Source of the DNA: Streptomyces tauricus | Lineage (GTDB): Bacteria > Actinomycetota > Actinomycetes > Streptomycetales > Streptomycetaceae | Assembly (NCBI RefSeq): GCF_014650955.1 | Contig: NZ_BMVY01000019.1 | Coordinates: forward strand, 62,001 to 126,000 | Direction of reading: 5' to 3' | Length of the DNA stretch: 64,000 bases | Shown here: piece by piece, positions 41,132-50,073 of the stretch | Position numbering within the stretch: position 1 is the stretch's first letter | How the letters are laid out: each line of letters opens with the position of its first letter | Notes under the pieces: generated by a model | Seen by the model: only the letters and a program-made list of their open reading frames with translations | The model's database searches: none | What the model was told of the DNA's origin: nothing | Position numbers and translations under genes: made by a program

Positions 41132-42178
41132 ATGGCACAATCCCAGCTTCGGCCGCCCACCATGGCCGATGTCGCGCGACTGGCGGGCGTGTCCCATCAG
41201 ACCGTTTCCCGTGTGCTGGGGGACCACCCCAACGTGCGGGACGAGACTCGGGCCAAGGTGCTGCACGCGATCGAGGAGATGGGCTACCGCCGGAACTCCT
41301 CCGCACGGGCCCTGGTCACCCGCCGCACCCGCACCCTGGGTGTGGTCGCCTCGGACGCCACGCTCTACGGTCCGGCCAGCACCCTCTTCGCACTTGAGGA
41401 GGCGGCACGCGCCGAGGGCTACCTCGTCTCCACGGTCAGTCTGCGCAAACTGACCGTCGAGAAGCTGGCCGAGGCGCTGGACCACCTGAGCGAGGGCGGG
41501 GTGGAGGGAGTCGTCGCCATCGCACCGCAGCGCTCGGCGGTCGAGGCCCTCGCCGGACTCCGCCACCCGTTCCCGGTGGTGACCGTGGGCAGCGGGCCCG
41601 GGGTGGGGATCCCCAGCGTGAACGTGGACCAGCACCTGGGTGCCCGGCTGGCCACCCGTCACCTGCTGGCCGCCGGCCACCGTACGGTCTGGCACCTCGC
41701 CGGACCCGAGGACTGGCAGGAGGCCGCCGACCGGGCCGCGGGCTGGCGTACCACCCTCGAAGCGGCGGGCGTGGAACCGCCGTTGATCCTGCGCGGGGAC
41801 TGGAGTCCGCTGTCGGGCTACCGGGCGGGCCAGGAACTGGCCGGCTGGCTGGGCCGGGGGCTGACCGCGGTCTTCGTCGCCAACGACCAGATGGCGCTGG
41901 GGGTGTTGCGCGCCCTGCGGGAGGCGGGGGTACGCACTCCGCAGGACGTGGCGGTGGCGGGCTTCGACGACATCCCGGAGTCGGAGTTCTTCGCGCCTCC
42001 GCTCACCACCGTCCGGCAGGACTTCGCGGCGGTCGGCAAACGGAGCATCGCCCTGCTCCTCGACCTGATCGAGGGCAGGGAGCCGTCCGGGGTCCCGCGG
42101 ATCGCCATCGAGCCCCAACTGGTCGTCCGCGCCAGCACGTTCCCGTACACCTCCGACCAGGGCGCCCCACCTGTCTGA
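41132..42178 (+). CDS. LacI family transcriptional regulator
   Basis: 348 residues from ATG at 41132 (AAGGAGG upstream). The helix-turn-helix TMADVARLAGVSHQTVSRVL and hinge GYRRNSSARALVTRRTRTLG lead into a periplasmic-binding-like ligand domain ending VAVAGFDDIPESEFFAPPLT. It precedes a furanose importer and a GH43 arabinofuranosidase, so arabinose, galactofuranose or a short arabinan is the likely inducer. Confidence 0.92.
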   Translation: MAQSQLRPPTMADVARLAGVSHQTVSRVLGDHPNVRDETRAKVLHAIEEMGYRRNSSARALVTRRTRTLGVVASDATLYGPASTLFALEEAARAEGYLVSTVSLRKLTVEKLAEALDHLSEGGVEGVVAIAPQRSAVEALAGLRHPFPVVTVGSGPGVGIPSVNVDQHLGARLATRHLLAAGHRTVWHLAGPEDWQEAADRAAGWRTTLEAAGVEPPLILRGDWSPLSGYRAGQELAGWLGRGLTAVFVANDQMALGVLRALREAGVRTPQDVAVAGFDDIPESEFFAPPLTTVRQDFAAVGKRSIALLLDLIEGREPSGVPRIAIEPQLVVRASTFPYTSDQGAPPV

Positions 42179-42289
42179 AGTCCTGCCCGTCACCAACCAG
42201 CTTGGCCCGTCACGAGACCTGACCGTCACCAGACCTACCTGTTCGACGCACCACCTCGAAGGCCATTTCCCACACGCCCCTGTATGACC

Positions 42290-42303
42290 GATATTTCGAA
42301 CAA
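42290..42303. promoter_or_regulatory. GATATTTCGAACAA element before the sugar-binding gene
   Basis: The 14-bp GATATTTCGAACAA closely resembles GAAATGTCGAACAT at 47554-47567 before the arabinofuranosidase gene (11 of 14 identical). A further TTCGA...TCGAA pair lies at 42242-42260. A shared regulator is inferred. Confidence 0.4.
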
Positions 42304-42395
42304 TGATCGACAGGCTGGACATCGTGGGACCTGTCCCGACGAGCGGCACGAGTACCAGCAGGCCCTTCACGGCCGGCTCTTCAAAGGAGAAGAAC

Positions 42396-43406
42396 ATGCT
42401 CAGCAGAAGGAACTTCCTCACCGCGGCGGTCGGCGTGGCGGCCGCGGGCGGCCTGGCGGCCTGTGCCAAGGAGGACGAGGGCTCCTCGGGCTCCGACTCC
42501 AGCAGCGGTGGCGGAAAGAAGATCACCCTCGGCTTCGCCCAGGTCGGCTCCGAGAGCGGCTGGCGCACCGCCAACACCAAGTCCGTCAAGGAGGCGGCCA
42601 AGGAGGCCGGTTACAACCTCAAGTTCTCCGACGCCCAGCAGAAGCAGGAGAACCAGATCTCGGCGATCCGCAGCTACATCGCCCAGAAGGTGAACGTCAT
42701 AGCCTTCTCGCCGGTGGTCGTCACGGGCTGGGACGCGGTGCTCAAGGAGGCCAAGACCGCGAAGATCCCGGTCATCCTCACCGACCGCTCCATCGAGACC
42801 TCCGACGACTCCCTGTACGTTTCCTTCATCGGCTCCGACTTCATCGACGAGGGCCGTCGCGCGGCCAAGATGCTGGAGAAGGTCCTGGAGAAGGCCGGTC
42901 ACAAGGGTGCGGTGAAGATCGCGCAGCTGGAGGGCACGACCGGTGCCGCCCCCGCGATCGAGCGCGCCAAGGGCTTCAAAGAGATCATGGACGCCGAGCA
43001 CAAGGACGACTGGAAGGTCGTCGTCAGCCAGACCGGCGACTTCACCCGGGCCGGCGGCAAGCAGGTCATGGCGGCCTTCCTGCAGTCCAACCCGGACATC
43101 AACGTGCTCTACGCCCACAACGACGACATGGCCCTCGGCGCCATCCAGTCCATCGAGGCGGCCGGCAAGAAGCCCGGCAAGGACATCCTGATCGTCTCGG
43201 TCGACGGCGTGAAGGACGGCTTCGTCGCGATGTCCGAGGGCAAGATCAACGGCATCGTCGAGTGCAACCCGCTGCTCGGCCCCCAGCTGATGGACCTCGT
43301 GAAGAAGGTCAACGACGGCGAGACGGTGGAGCGCCGGATCAAGACCAAGGAGGGCGACTTCCTCCAGGAGCAGGCCAAGGAAGCGCTCCCGACCCGCAAG
43401 TACTGA
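42396..43406 (+). CDS. Sugar ABC transporter substrate-binding protein, YtfQ-like
   Basis: 336 residues. The N-terminus MLSRRNFLTAAVGVAAAG with the lipobox LAACAK (Cys about 23) marks a Tat-exported lipoprotein. The mature protein starts ITLGFAQVGSESGWRTANTK, which matches the galactofuranose-binding YtfQ; VGSESGWR is characteristic. ATG at 42396 with AAAGGAG upstream. Cargo is most likely a furanose sugar such as L-arabinofuranose or galactofuranose. Confidence 0.88.
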   Translation: MLSRRNFLTAAVGVAAAGGLAACAKEDEGSSGSDSSSGGGKKITLGFAQVGSESGWRTANTKSVKEAAKEAGYNLKFSDAQQKQENQISAIRSYIAQKVNVIAFSPVVVTGWDAVLKEAKTAKIPVILTDRSIETSDDSLYVSFIGSDFIDEGRRAAKMLEKVLEKAGHKGAVKIAQLEGTTGAAPAIERAKGFKEIMDAEHKDDWKVVVSQTGDFTRAGGKQVMAAFLQSNPDINVLYAHNDDMALGAIQSIEAAGKKPGKDILIVSVDGVKDGFVAMSEGKINGIVECNPLLGPQLMDLVKKVNDGETVERRIKTKEGDFLQEQAKEALPTRKY

Positions 43407-43603
43407 CTCGCAAGAACTGACCCGCGAGTAGTGACCAGTACCTGCCACTGACCGACCGCACCCACCGCCGGGGAGCCTCCGACCGGCCGAGACCGCCTCG
43501 GCCCAGGGGGCTCCCTGCGGGCCTGAACGCATACCGGGCCCGATCGAACGCCGGGCCCCATCGAATACCCGGGCCTGAACGAATATCCATGAGGAGCGCT
43601 GCC

Positions 43604-45142
43604 ATGGCAGAGCCGCTGCCCGTCCTGGAGATGACGGGCATAGTCAAAGAGTTTCCGGGGGTACGGGCTCTGTCGGGTGTCGACTTCCGGCTCTTCCCCG
43701 GCGAGATCCACGCCCTGCTCGGCGAGAACGGCGCCGGCAAGTCCACCCTCATCAAGGTGCTGACCGGGGTCTACTCCCTGGACGGCGGCACCGTCACCCT
43801 GAACGGCACGTCCGTACGCTTCCACAGCCCGTCGCAGGCCCAGCAGGCCGGTATCAGCACGGTCTACCAGGAGGTCAACCTCTGCCCCAACCTGTCGGTG
43901 GCGGAGAACATCTTCATCGGCCGCGAACCCACCCGCTTCGGCCGCATCCAGTGGAAGCGGCTGCGCCGCGAGGCCGCCGAGCTGGTCGACCGGCTCGGCC
44001 TCGACATCGACGTCGAGGCCCCGCTGTCCTCGTACCCGCTCGCCGTGCAGCAACTGGTCGCGATCGTACGGTCGGTGGGCACCGGGGACGCCGACGGCCA
44101 GGGGGCCGGCACCAAGGTGCTCATCCTCGACGAGCCGACCTCCAGCCTCGACCGCGACGAGGTGCTCGAACTCTTCGCCCTGATGCGGCGGTTGAGGGGC
44201 GAGGGCGTCGCGATCCTGTTCGTCTCGCACTTCCTCGACCAGATCTACGAGGTCTGCGACCGGATGACGGTCCTGCGCAACGGCGCGCTCGTCGGCGAGC
44301 ACATGGTCCGCGACCTCGACCAGGTCGGCCTCGTCCAGCTGATGATCGGCAAAGCCCTTGACCAGCTGGAGGAGCTGCACGACCACCAACTCCACGCGGA
44401 CGTGGGGGAGTCGCTGCTCAAGGCCGACGGTGTCGGCAGGGCGGGCGGCATCGCCCCCTTCGACCTGGAGATCAAGAAGGGCGAGGTCATCGGACTCGCC
44501 GGACTGCTCGGCTCGGGCCGTACCGAACTGGCCCGGCTGCTCTTCGGCGCCGACCAGCCCGACAGCGGCAAGGTCACCATCGGCGGCAAGCACGTCTCGA
44601 TGAGTGCCCCGAACGACGCGATCGCCGCGGGTGTCGCGTTCTGCTCGGAGAACCGCAAGACCGAGGGCCTCGTACCGGACCTGACCGTGCGGGAGAACAT
44701 CATCCTCGCGCTGCAGGCCGCGCGCGGCTGGACCCGGCCCATCCCGGCCGCCCAGCGCGACGAACTCGTCGCCAAGTACATCAAGGCCCTGGACATCCGG
44801 CCGGCCAACCCCGAGGCGAGGGTCGGCCAGCTCAGCGGCGGCAACCAGCAGAAGGTGCTGCTCGCCCGCTGGCTGATCACCCAGCCCAAGCTGCTGATCC
44901 TGGACGAGCCGACGCGCGGCATCGACATCGGCGCGAAGGCCGAGATCCAGAAACTGGTGGTCTCGCTCTCCGAGGAAGGCATGGCCGTGCTGTACATCGC
45001 GGCCGAGCTGGAGGAGGTCCTGCGGCTCAGCCACACCATCGGCGTGCTGCGCGACCGCAAGCTCGTGGCCCAGCTGGCCAACGGGCCCGAGATCACCCCC
45101 ACCCGGATCCTGGAGACCATCGCGAGCGGAGAGCACCAGTGA
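43604..45142 (+). CDS. Sugar ABC transporter ATP-binding protein, YtfR-like
   Basis: 512 residues with two fused ATPase domains. The first has Walker A LLGENGAGKSTLIKVLTG and Walker B VLILDEPTSSLD; the second has a divergent Walker A (GLAGLLGSGRTELARLLFG) and signature LSGGNQQKVLLARWL with LLILDEPTRGIDIGAKAE. ATG at 43604 with GAGGAG; a start at 43589 is less likely. Family of RbsA/XylG/YtfR. It follows the binding protein by 197 bp. Confidence 0.9.
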   Translation: MAEPLPVLEMTGIVKEFPGVRALSGVDFRLFPGEIHALLGENGAGKSTLIKVLTGVYSLDGGTVTLNGTSVRFHSPSQAQQAGISTVYQEVNLCPNLSVAENIFIGREPTRFGRIQWKRLRREAAELVDRLGLDIDVEAPLSSYPLAVQQLVAIVRSVGTGDADGQGAGTKVLILDEPTSSLDRDEVLELFALMRRLRGEGVAILFVSHFLDQIYEVCDRMTVLRNGALVGEHMVRDLDQVGLVQLMIGKALDQLEELHDHQLHADVGESLLKADGVGRAGGIAPFDLEIKKGEVIGLAGLLGSGRTELARLLFGADQPDSGKVTIGGKHVSMSAPNDAIAAGVAFCSENRKTEGLVPDLTVRENIILALQAARGWTRPIPAAQRDELVAKYIKALDIRPANPEARVGQLSGGNQQKVLLARWLITQPKLLILDEPTRGIDIGAKAEIQKLVVSLSEEGMAVLYIAAELEEVLRLSHTIGVLRDRKLVAQLANGPEITPTRILETIASGEHQ

Positions 45143-46239
45143 CCACCACTCCCCGATGGCGAGCGCTGACACGCCACCACCTGTTCTGGCCGGTCGCCGT
45201 GCTGGTCGTCCTGCTGCTCGTCAACGTCCCTTTCACACCCGACTTCTTCTCGATCAAGATGACGGACGGCCACCTCTACGGCAGCCTCGTCTCGATCGTG
45301 CTCTTCGGCTCGCCCCTCATCCTGGTCGCCGTCGGTATGACCCTGGTCATCGCCACCGGGGGCATCGACCTCTCCGTCGGCGCGGTCGTCGCGATCACCG
45401 GCGCCCTGACCTGTTCGTACATCAGTGACCAGGCCGATCAGGACGCGCTCTCCGGAGTGCTGCTCGCGATGGGCATCGGGCTGGCGGCCGCGGTCGTCTG
45501 CGGCCTCTGGAACGGCTTCCTGGTCGCCCGGATGGGCATTCAGCCGATCATCGCCACGCTGATCATCATGGTCGCCGGACGCGGGGTCGCCCAGCTGATC
45601 ACCGACGGGCAGATCATCACCGTCAACAGCGAGCCGTACAAGCTGATCGGCGGCGGTTACTGGCTGACGCTGCCCTTCTCCATCTTCGTGGTGGCCGCCG
45701 TGGTCGCCGTCACCGTGGCGCTGACCCGCCGCACGGCGCTGGGCCTGCTCGTCGAGTCGGTCGGCGGCAACGCCGAGGCCAGCCGCCTGGTCGGCATCCG
45801 CTCCCGCCGCATCAAGATCATGGTGTACGTGTTCTGCGCGCTGTGCGCCGGGATCGCGGGCCTGATGATCAGCTCCAACACGTCAGCGGCGGACGGCAAC
45901 AACGCGGGCCTGTGGATCGAGCTGGACGCGATCCTCGCGGTCGTCATCGGCGGTACGTCGCTGCTGGGCGGCCGGTTCTCCATCGGCGGCACGGTCGTCG
46001 GCGCGCTCGTCATCCAGACCCTCACCACCACGATCTACACCATCGGCGTGCCCACCCAGACCAACCTGGTCTTCAAGGCCGCCGTCGTCATCATCGTCTG
46101 CCTGATGCAGTCCCCGAAGTTCCGCGCCAAGGTGTTCGGCGGCGGTCGCTTCGGCGGCAAGGGGGGCGCCCAGCAGGCCCCGACACCGGCGGACACCGCT
46201 CCGACGTCCGAGGCCGTTCGCAAGATGGAGGTGTCGTGA
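45139..46239 (+). CDS. Sugar ABC transporter permease, YtfT-like
   Basis: 366 residues, about ten spans, RbsC/YtfT family: LVAVGMTLVIATGGIDLSVG, NGFLVARMGIQPIIATLI, the SVGGNAEASRLVGIRSRRIK cytoplasmic loop and IELDAILAVVIGGTSLLGG. GTG at 45139 overlaps the ATPase stop by 4 bp. The C-terminal 40 residues are a Gly/Ala/Pro tail. Confidence 0.9.
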   Translation: MTTTPRWRALTRHHLFWPVAVLVVLLLVNVPFTPDFFSIKMTDGHLYGSLVSIVLFGSPLILVAVGMTLVIATGGIDLSVGAVVAITGALTCSYISDQADQDALSGVLLAMGIGLAAAVVCGLWNGFLVARMGIQPIIATLIIMVAGRGVAQLITDGQIITVNSEPYKLIGGGYWLTLPFSIFVVAAVVAVTVALTRRTALGLLVESVGGNAEASRLVGIRSRRIKIMVYVFCALCAGIAGLMISSNTSAADGNNAGLWIELDAILAVVIGGTSLLGGRFSIGGTVVGALVIQTLTTTIYTIGVPTQTNLVFKAAVVIIVCLMQSPKFRAKVFGGGRFGGKGGAQQAPTPADTAPTSEAVRKMEVS

Positions 46240-47261
46240 TGACCACGACCACCCAGCAGCCCAAGGCGCCGGCCGGCTCCCCGCCGAGCAGGGCGGCACG
46301 TGTCCTCGCCGACCGCCGTCTGCCCGTCCTGGTGACGGCCGGTCTCTTCCTCGTGATGTACGCCATCGGCCTCAGCCGGTACCAGAACTACGGGTTCGCC
46401 GAGACGCAGGTGTTCCTGAACCTGTTCATCGACAACAGTTACCTACTGGTCGCGGCCGTCGGTGCCACCTTCGTCATCCTCTCCGGCGGCATCGACCTCT
46501 CCGTGGGCTCCGTCATCGGCTTCACCACCATGTTCACGGCGTGGCTGGTGGAACGTCAGGGCCTGCCGCTCGTGCTCGTCATCCCCATGGCGCTGGCCGT
46601 GGGCGCCTTCGGCGGCTACCTCATGGGCTATGTGATCCAGAACTTCGAGATCCAGCCGTTCATCGTGACGCTCGCCGGTCTGTTCCTCTTCCGTGGCCTG
46701 TGCCTGGTCATCAGCAAGGAGTCGATCTCGATCGGCGACTCCTCGGTGAGCAGCATGGCCCAGGCGCAGGTGTCCGTGGGGGGCGGGTTCCTCTCGATCG
46801 GGGCGATCGTCTCGCTGGTGGTGCTGGCGGCGGCGTTCTACGTGCTGCACTACACGCGGTTCGGGCGGCGGGTGTATGCCATCGGTGGCAACGAGCAGTC
46901 GGCGCTGCTGATGGGGCTTCCGCAGGGCGGGACGAAGATCGCGGTGTACACGATGAGCGGGTTCTGCTCCGCGCTGGCGGGTCTTCTGTTCACCCTCTAC
47001 ATCCAGTCCGGTGACCCGCTGCACGCCACGGGCCTCGAACTGGACGCGATCGCCGCGGTCGTGATCGGCGGGACGTTGCTGACGGGTGGGTCCGGGTATG
47101 TGGTGGGCACGTTGTTCGGTGTCCTCGTGCTCGGGCTGATCAAGAGCCTGATCCAGTTCGAGGGCACGCTGAGTTCGTGGTGGACGAAGATCGCGACGGG
47201 TGTGTTGCTGTGCGCGTTCATCCTGATCCAGCGAACGATGACGTCCCGTCGTAAGACCTGA
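46239..47261 (+). CDS. Sugar ABC transporter permease, YjfF-like
   Basis: 340 residues of the same permease family (FVILSGGIDLSVGSVIGFTT, YAIGGNEQSALLMGLPQGGT, LDAIAAVVIGGTLLTGGSGY), nearer to YjfF. ATG at 46239 shares its A with the previous stop. With YtfT it would form the heterodimeric channel. The operon YtfQ-YtfR-YtfT-YjfF is complete. Confidence 0.9.
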   Translation: MTTTTQQPKAPAGSPPSRAARVLADRRLPVLVTAGLFLVMYAIGLSRYQNYGFAETQVFLNLFIDNSYLLVAAVGATFVILSGGIDLSVGSVIGFTTMFTAWLVERQGLPLVLVIPMALAVGAFGGYLMGYVIQNFEIQPFIVTLAGLFLFRGLCLVISKESISIGDSSVSSMAQAQVSVGGGFLSIGAIVSLVVLAAAFYVLHYTRFGRRVYAIGGNEQSALLMGLPQGGTKIAVYTMSGFCSALAGLLFTLYIQSGDPLHATGLELDAIAAVVIGGTLLTGGSGYVVGTLFGVLVLGLIKSLIQFEGTLSSWWTKIATGVLLCAFILIQRTMTSRRKT

Positions 47262-47363
47262 CTTCTCTCGCCCCCGCCGCCCCTACCCTCCCCCACTCTC
47301 GGCTGCGCTCGAGCGGGGGGACCCCCATCGTCCACGTCTCGGGGGCGCTGCCCCCGAACCCCC

Positions 47364-47418
47364 GCTCCTCAAACGCCGGAGGGGCTATCCCTAGCCCGTC
47401 CGGCGTTTGAGGACGAGC
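47364..47418. repeat. Streptomyces dispersed inverted repeat, likely terminator
   Basis: GCTCCTCAAACGCCGGAGGGGCT is followed after seven bases by its near-exact inverse AGCCCGTCCGGCGTTTGAGG. The sequence 'CGTCCGGCGTTTGAGGA' recurs between genes throughout Streptomyces genomes. Here it sits after the transporter operon and before the GH43 promoter. The flanking 47262-47363 is low-complexity C-rich sequence with no gene. Confidence 0.7.
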
Positions 47419-47499
47419 GCGGCGAGGGGGCGAAGCCCCCATGTGTGGACGGGAACGGGTAAGGGCGGCGGGGGCGAGAAGCCGTTCTGTCAGGGCCGT

Positions 47500-47528
47500 T
47501 GACGTGGGTAAGTGGCGTGTCTATCTTC
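47500..47528 (+). promoter_or_regulatory. Consensus sigma-HrdB-type promoter of the GH43 gene
   Basis: TTGACG and TATCTT separated by 17 bp, followed by two GGTCGAA repeats 19 bp apart (47531 and 47550) and the GAAATGTCGAACAT element. Repressor binding just downstream of the start point is plausible; CGAA...TTCG-like boxes are known for xylan/arabinan genes of Streptomyces. Confidence 0.65.
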
Positions 47529-47607
47529 TGGTCGAAGTTCCGCACGCTGGTCGAAATGTCGAACATAGAGCCGCCGCCGACCGTGGCGTGCCCCCGGGAG
47601 GAACACC

Positions 47608-49053
47608 GTGAGACGCACCATCGCAAGGGCGGCCATGGCCCTGTTCGTCACCCTGACCGCGCTGACCTCCGGTATCGCCGAGGCCGCCGCCCCCGCCTCG
47701 CCCGCCGTCACCTACACCAACCCCGTCGCCGAACAGCGCGCCGATCCGCACATCCACAAACACACCGACGGCTACTACTACTTCACCGCGACCGTGCCCG
47801 CGTACGACAGGATCGTGATGCGGCGGGCCACCACCCTCCAGGGTCTGTCCACGGCCGCCGAGACGACGATCTGGACCAAGCACGCCAGCGGTGAGATGGG
47901 CGCCCACATCTGGGCGCCGGAGATCCACCACATCGGCGGCAAGTGGTACGTCTACTTCGCCGCCGGGGCCTCGAACGACATCTGGAAGATCCGGCCGTAC
48001 GTCCTGGAGACCAGCGCCACCAATCCGCTGACCGGGACCTGGACCGAGAAGGGGCGCATCGCCCTTCCCCTGGACACCTTCTCGCTCGACGCGACGACCT
48101 TCACCGTCGGCAGCACCCGCTATCTGAGCTGGGCGCAGAACGACCCGGCGGTCGGCGACGGCACCAACATCTATCTGGCCAGGATGTCCAACCCCTGGAC
48201 CGTCAGCGGCGCTCCGGTCATGATCTCCCGGCCCACCCACGCCTGGGAGAAGGTCGGCCACACCGTCAACGAGGGCCCGGCGGTCATCCAGCGCGGCGGC
48301 AAGGTCTTCATGACCTTCTCCGCGAGCGCCACCGACAGCAACTACTGCCTCGGCCTGCTGACCGCCTCCGCCTCCGCCGACCTGATGAACGCCGCCTCCT
48401 GGGCCAAGACACCCGACCCGGTCTTCACCAGCAACGCGGCCACCGGCCAGTACGGGCCGGGCCACAACACCTTCACCACGTCCGAGGACGGCAGGTCCGA
48501 CGTCCTCGTCTACCACGACCGCAACTACAAGGACATCAGCGGCGACCCGCTCAACGACCCCAACCGGCGCACCCGCTACCAGAAGCTGTACTGGAACGCC
48601 GACGGCACACCCAACTTCGGCATCCCGGTGGCCGACGGTGTCACCCCGGTCCGCTTCTCCTCGTACAACTTCCCCGACCGGTTCATCCGGCACTGGGAGT
48701 ACCGGGCGAAGATCGAGCCGAACGTCACCAACCTCGCCGACTCGCAGTTCCGGGTGGTGACCGGTCTCGCCGGTACCGGAACCGTCTCCCTCGAATCGGC
48801 GAACTTCCCCGGTTACTACCTCCGCCACCGCAGCGACGGCGCGGTGTGGGTGGACAAGAGCGACGGCAGTACGGCGTTCAAGGCCGACGCGAGCTTCTAC
48901 CGGCGGGCCGGTCTGGCCGACGCGGCCGCGGGCGTCTCCTTCGAGTCGTACAACCTCGCGGGCAGTTACCTGAGGCACTACGCGTACCTGCTCGTCACAC
49001 AGCCCGCCGACACGACGACGGCCAGGGCGGACGCGACGTTCTACGCCGAGTAG
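47608..49053 (+). CDS. GH43 exo-arabinofuranosidase with CBM42 (AbfB) domain
   Basis: 481 residues. Signal peptide to about residue 27 (ALTSGIAEAAA). GH43 five-blade propeller: general-base Asp in EQRADPHIHKHTDGYYYF, second Asp in FSLDATTF, general-acid Glu in TVNEGPAVIQRGGK. C-terminal about 140 residues form the AbfB arabinofuranose-binding trefoil (VRFSSYNFPDRFIRH, SLESANFPGYYLRHRSDG, SFESYNLAGSYLRHYAY). GTG at 47608 with GGGAGG. The architecture equals secreted exo-1,5-alpha-L-arabinofuranosidases of Streptomyces. It frees arabinose for the adjacent importer. Confidence 0.9.
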   Translation: MRRTIARAAMALFVTLTALTSGIAEAAAPASPAVTYTNPVAEQRADPHIHKHTDGYYYFTATVPAYDRIVMRRATTLQGLSTAAETTIWTKHASGEMGAHIWAPEIHHIGGKWYVYFAAGASNDIWKIRPYVLETSATNPLTGTWTEKGRIALPLDTFSLDATTFTVGSTRYLSWAQNDPAVGDGTNIYLARMSNPWTVSGAPVMISRPTHAWEKVGHTVNEGPAVIQRGGKVFMTFSASATDSNYCLGLLTASASADLMNAASWAKTPDPVFTSNAATGQYGPGHNTFTTSEDGRSDVLVYHDRNYKDISGDPLNDPNRRTRYQKLYWNADGTPNFGIPVADGVTPVRFSSYNFPDRFIRHWEYRAKIEPNVTNLADSQFRVVTGLAGTGTVSLESANFPGYYLRHRSDGAVWVDKSDGSTAFKADASFYRRAGLADAAAGVSFESYNLAGSYLRHYAYLLVTQPADTTTARADATFYAE

Positions 49054-49069
49054 CCCACCGGCGGGCGGT

Positions 49070-50005
49070 TCAGCGCCGGGACCTGGGGGCGGACGTGAGG
49101 ACGCTGAGCGTGTTGGCGGCGACCACCGCGCCGACGGCGGCCCACTCCACCCACCCCAGGTTCTGGCCCAGGACGACCCAGCCGACCAGCCCGGCCAGTA
49201 CCGGGTTGACGCTCATGAAGAGGCCGAAGGCCGCGGCGGGGACGCGGCGCAGGGTGAACATGTCCGCCAGGTACGGCACCGCGGAGGCGAGCACGCCTGC
49301 CGCGACGGCGTACCCCAGAGCCGTGGGGGTCGGCGGGTTCCGGAGCGCGAGGACGACGCCGACCGGCAGGAACATCAGGGCGGACACGGCCGCCGCGGCT
49401 GCGGAGCCCTGCGCTCCGGGGACCCGGCGGCCCACCGTGCGGTTGAGCAGGATGTAGGAGGCCCAGCAGACCGCGGCGAGCAGACCGAGGCCCATGCCGA
49501 GGTAGTCCGCCGACGGCTGCGGGCGCATCAGGGTGACGACGCCCGCCGCCGCGACCAGGGCGCAGCAGGCGTCGATCCGCCGGCGCGCGGCGGACAGCGC
49601 GATGGCCAGCGGGCCCAGGAACTCCAGGGTCACCGCGAGCCCGAGCCCGATGCGGTCGATGGCGGTGTAGAGGGACAGGTTCATCGTCCCGAACACCAGG
49701 GCCAGCAGCAGGACCGGCCACCACTGGTGCCTGGTGAACGAGCGCAGCGGGGGCCTGGCGACCGCGAGCAGGGCGAGGGCGGCCACGTACTGGCGTACCG
49801 CGACGACACCGAGGGGGCCGAGGACCGGGAAGGCCAGCGAGCCGATCGCCGCGCCCGTCTGATTGGACAGACCGCTGCCGAGCAGCGTGAGCAGAGCCGC
49901 CGGACGCCCGTGGCCAGGCTCCGGGGCCGTCGGCGACGTGGGTGCGTGCCGCATGGACGTCGGTGAAGGTGTGGACGTCGGCGAGGGCGCGGAGGCTGCG
50001 TGCAT
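49070..50005 (-). CDS. EamA/DMT family transporter
   Basis: 311 residues, ten predicted spans in two EamA repeats (AIGSLAFPVLGPLGVVAVRQ, ALVFGTMNLSLYTAIDRIGL; CWASYILLNRTVG, VPYLADMFTLRRVPAAAFGL). Family of RhtA-like metabolite or amino-acid exporters. The first 30 residues are Pro/Ser/Thr-rich; a later start is possible. It is divergent from a LysR regulator across 68 bp. Confidence 0.85.
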   Translation of the reverse strand: MHAASAPSPTSTPSPTSMRHAPTSPTAPEPGHGRPAALLTLLGSGLSNQTGAAIGSLAFPVLGPLGVVAVRQYVAALALLAVARPPLRSFTRHQWWPVLLLALVFGTMNLSLYTAIDRIGLGLAVTLEFLGPLAIALSAARRRIDACCALVAAAGVVTLMRPQPSADYLGMGLGLLAAVCWASYILLNRTVGRRVPGAQGSAAAAAVSALMFLPVGVVLALRNPPTPTALGYAVAAGVLASAVPYLADMFTLRRVPAAAFGLFMSVNPVLAGLVGWVVLGQNLGWVEWAAVGAVVAANTLSVLTSAPRSRR

Positions 50006-50044
50006 GTCCCGATGCTGCGCCGGTCGCGGGCATACGCAAAATGC

Positions 50045-50054
50045 ATCGATCGAT
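50045..50054. promoter_or_regulatory. Palindrome in the eamA-lysR divergent gap
   Basis: ATCGATCGAT lies within TGCATCGATCGATCCAT, midway between the divergent EamA and LysR starts. It is a reasonable LysR recognition site for both genes. Confidence 0.4.
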
Positions 50055-50073
50055 CCATCTATACGCTTGGGTC

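Noticed and set aside
43109..45172. 687-residue minus-strand ORF opposite the sugar ABC genes
   Set aside because: Composition is that of an antisense shadow (Leu/Val/Gln/Gly-rich), no conserved domain, and the plus strand encodes well-known transporter proteins.
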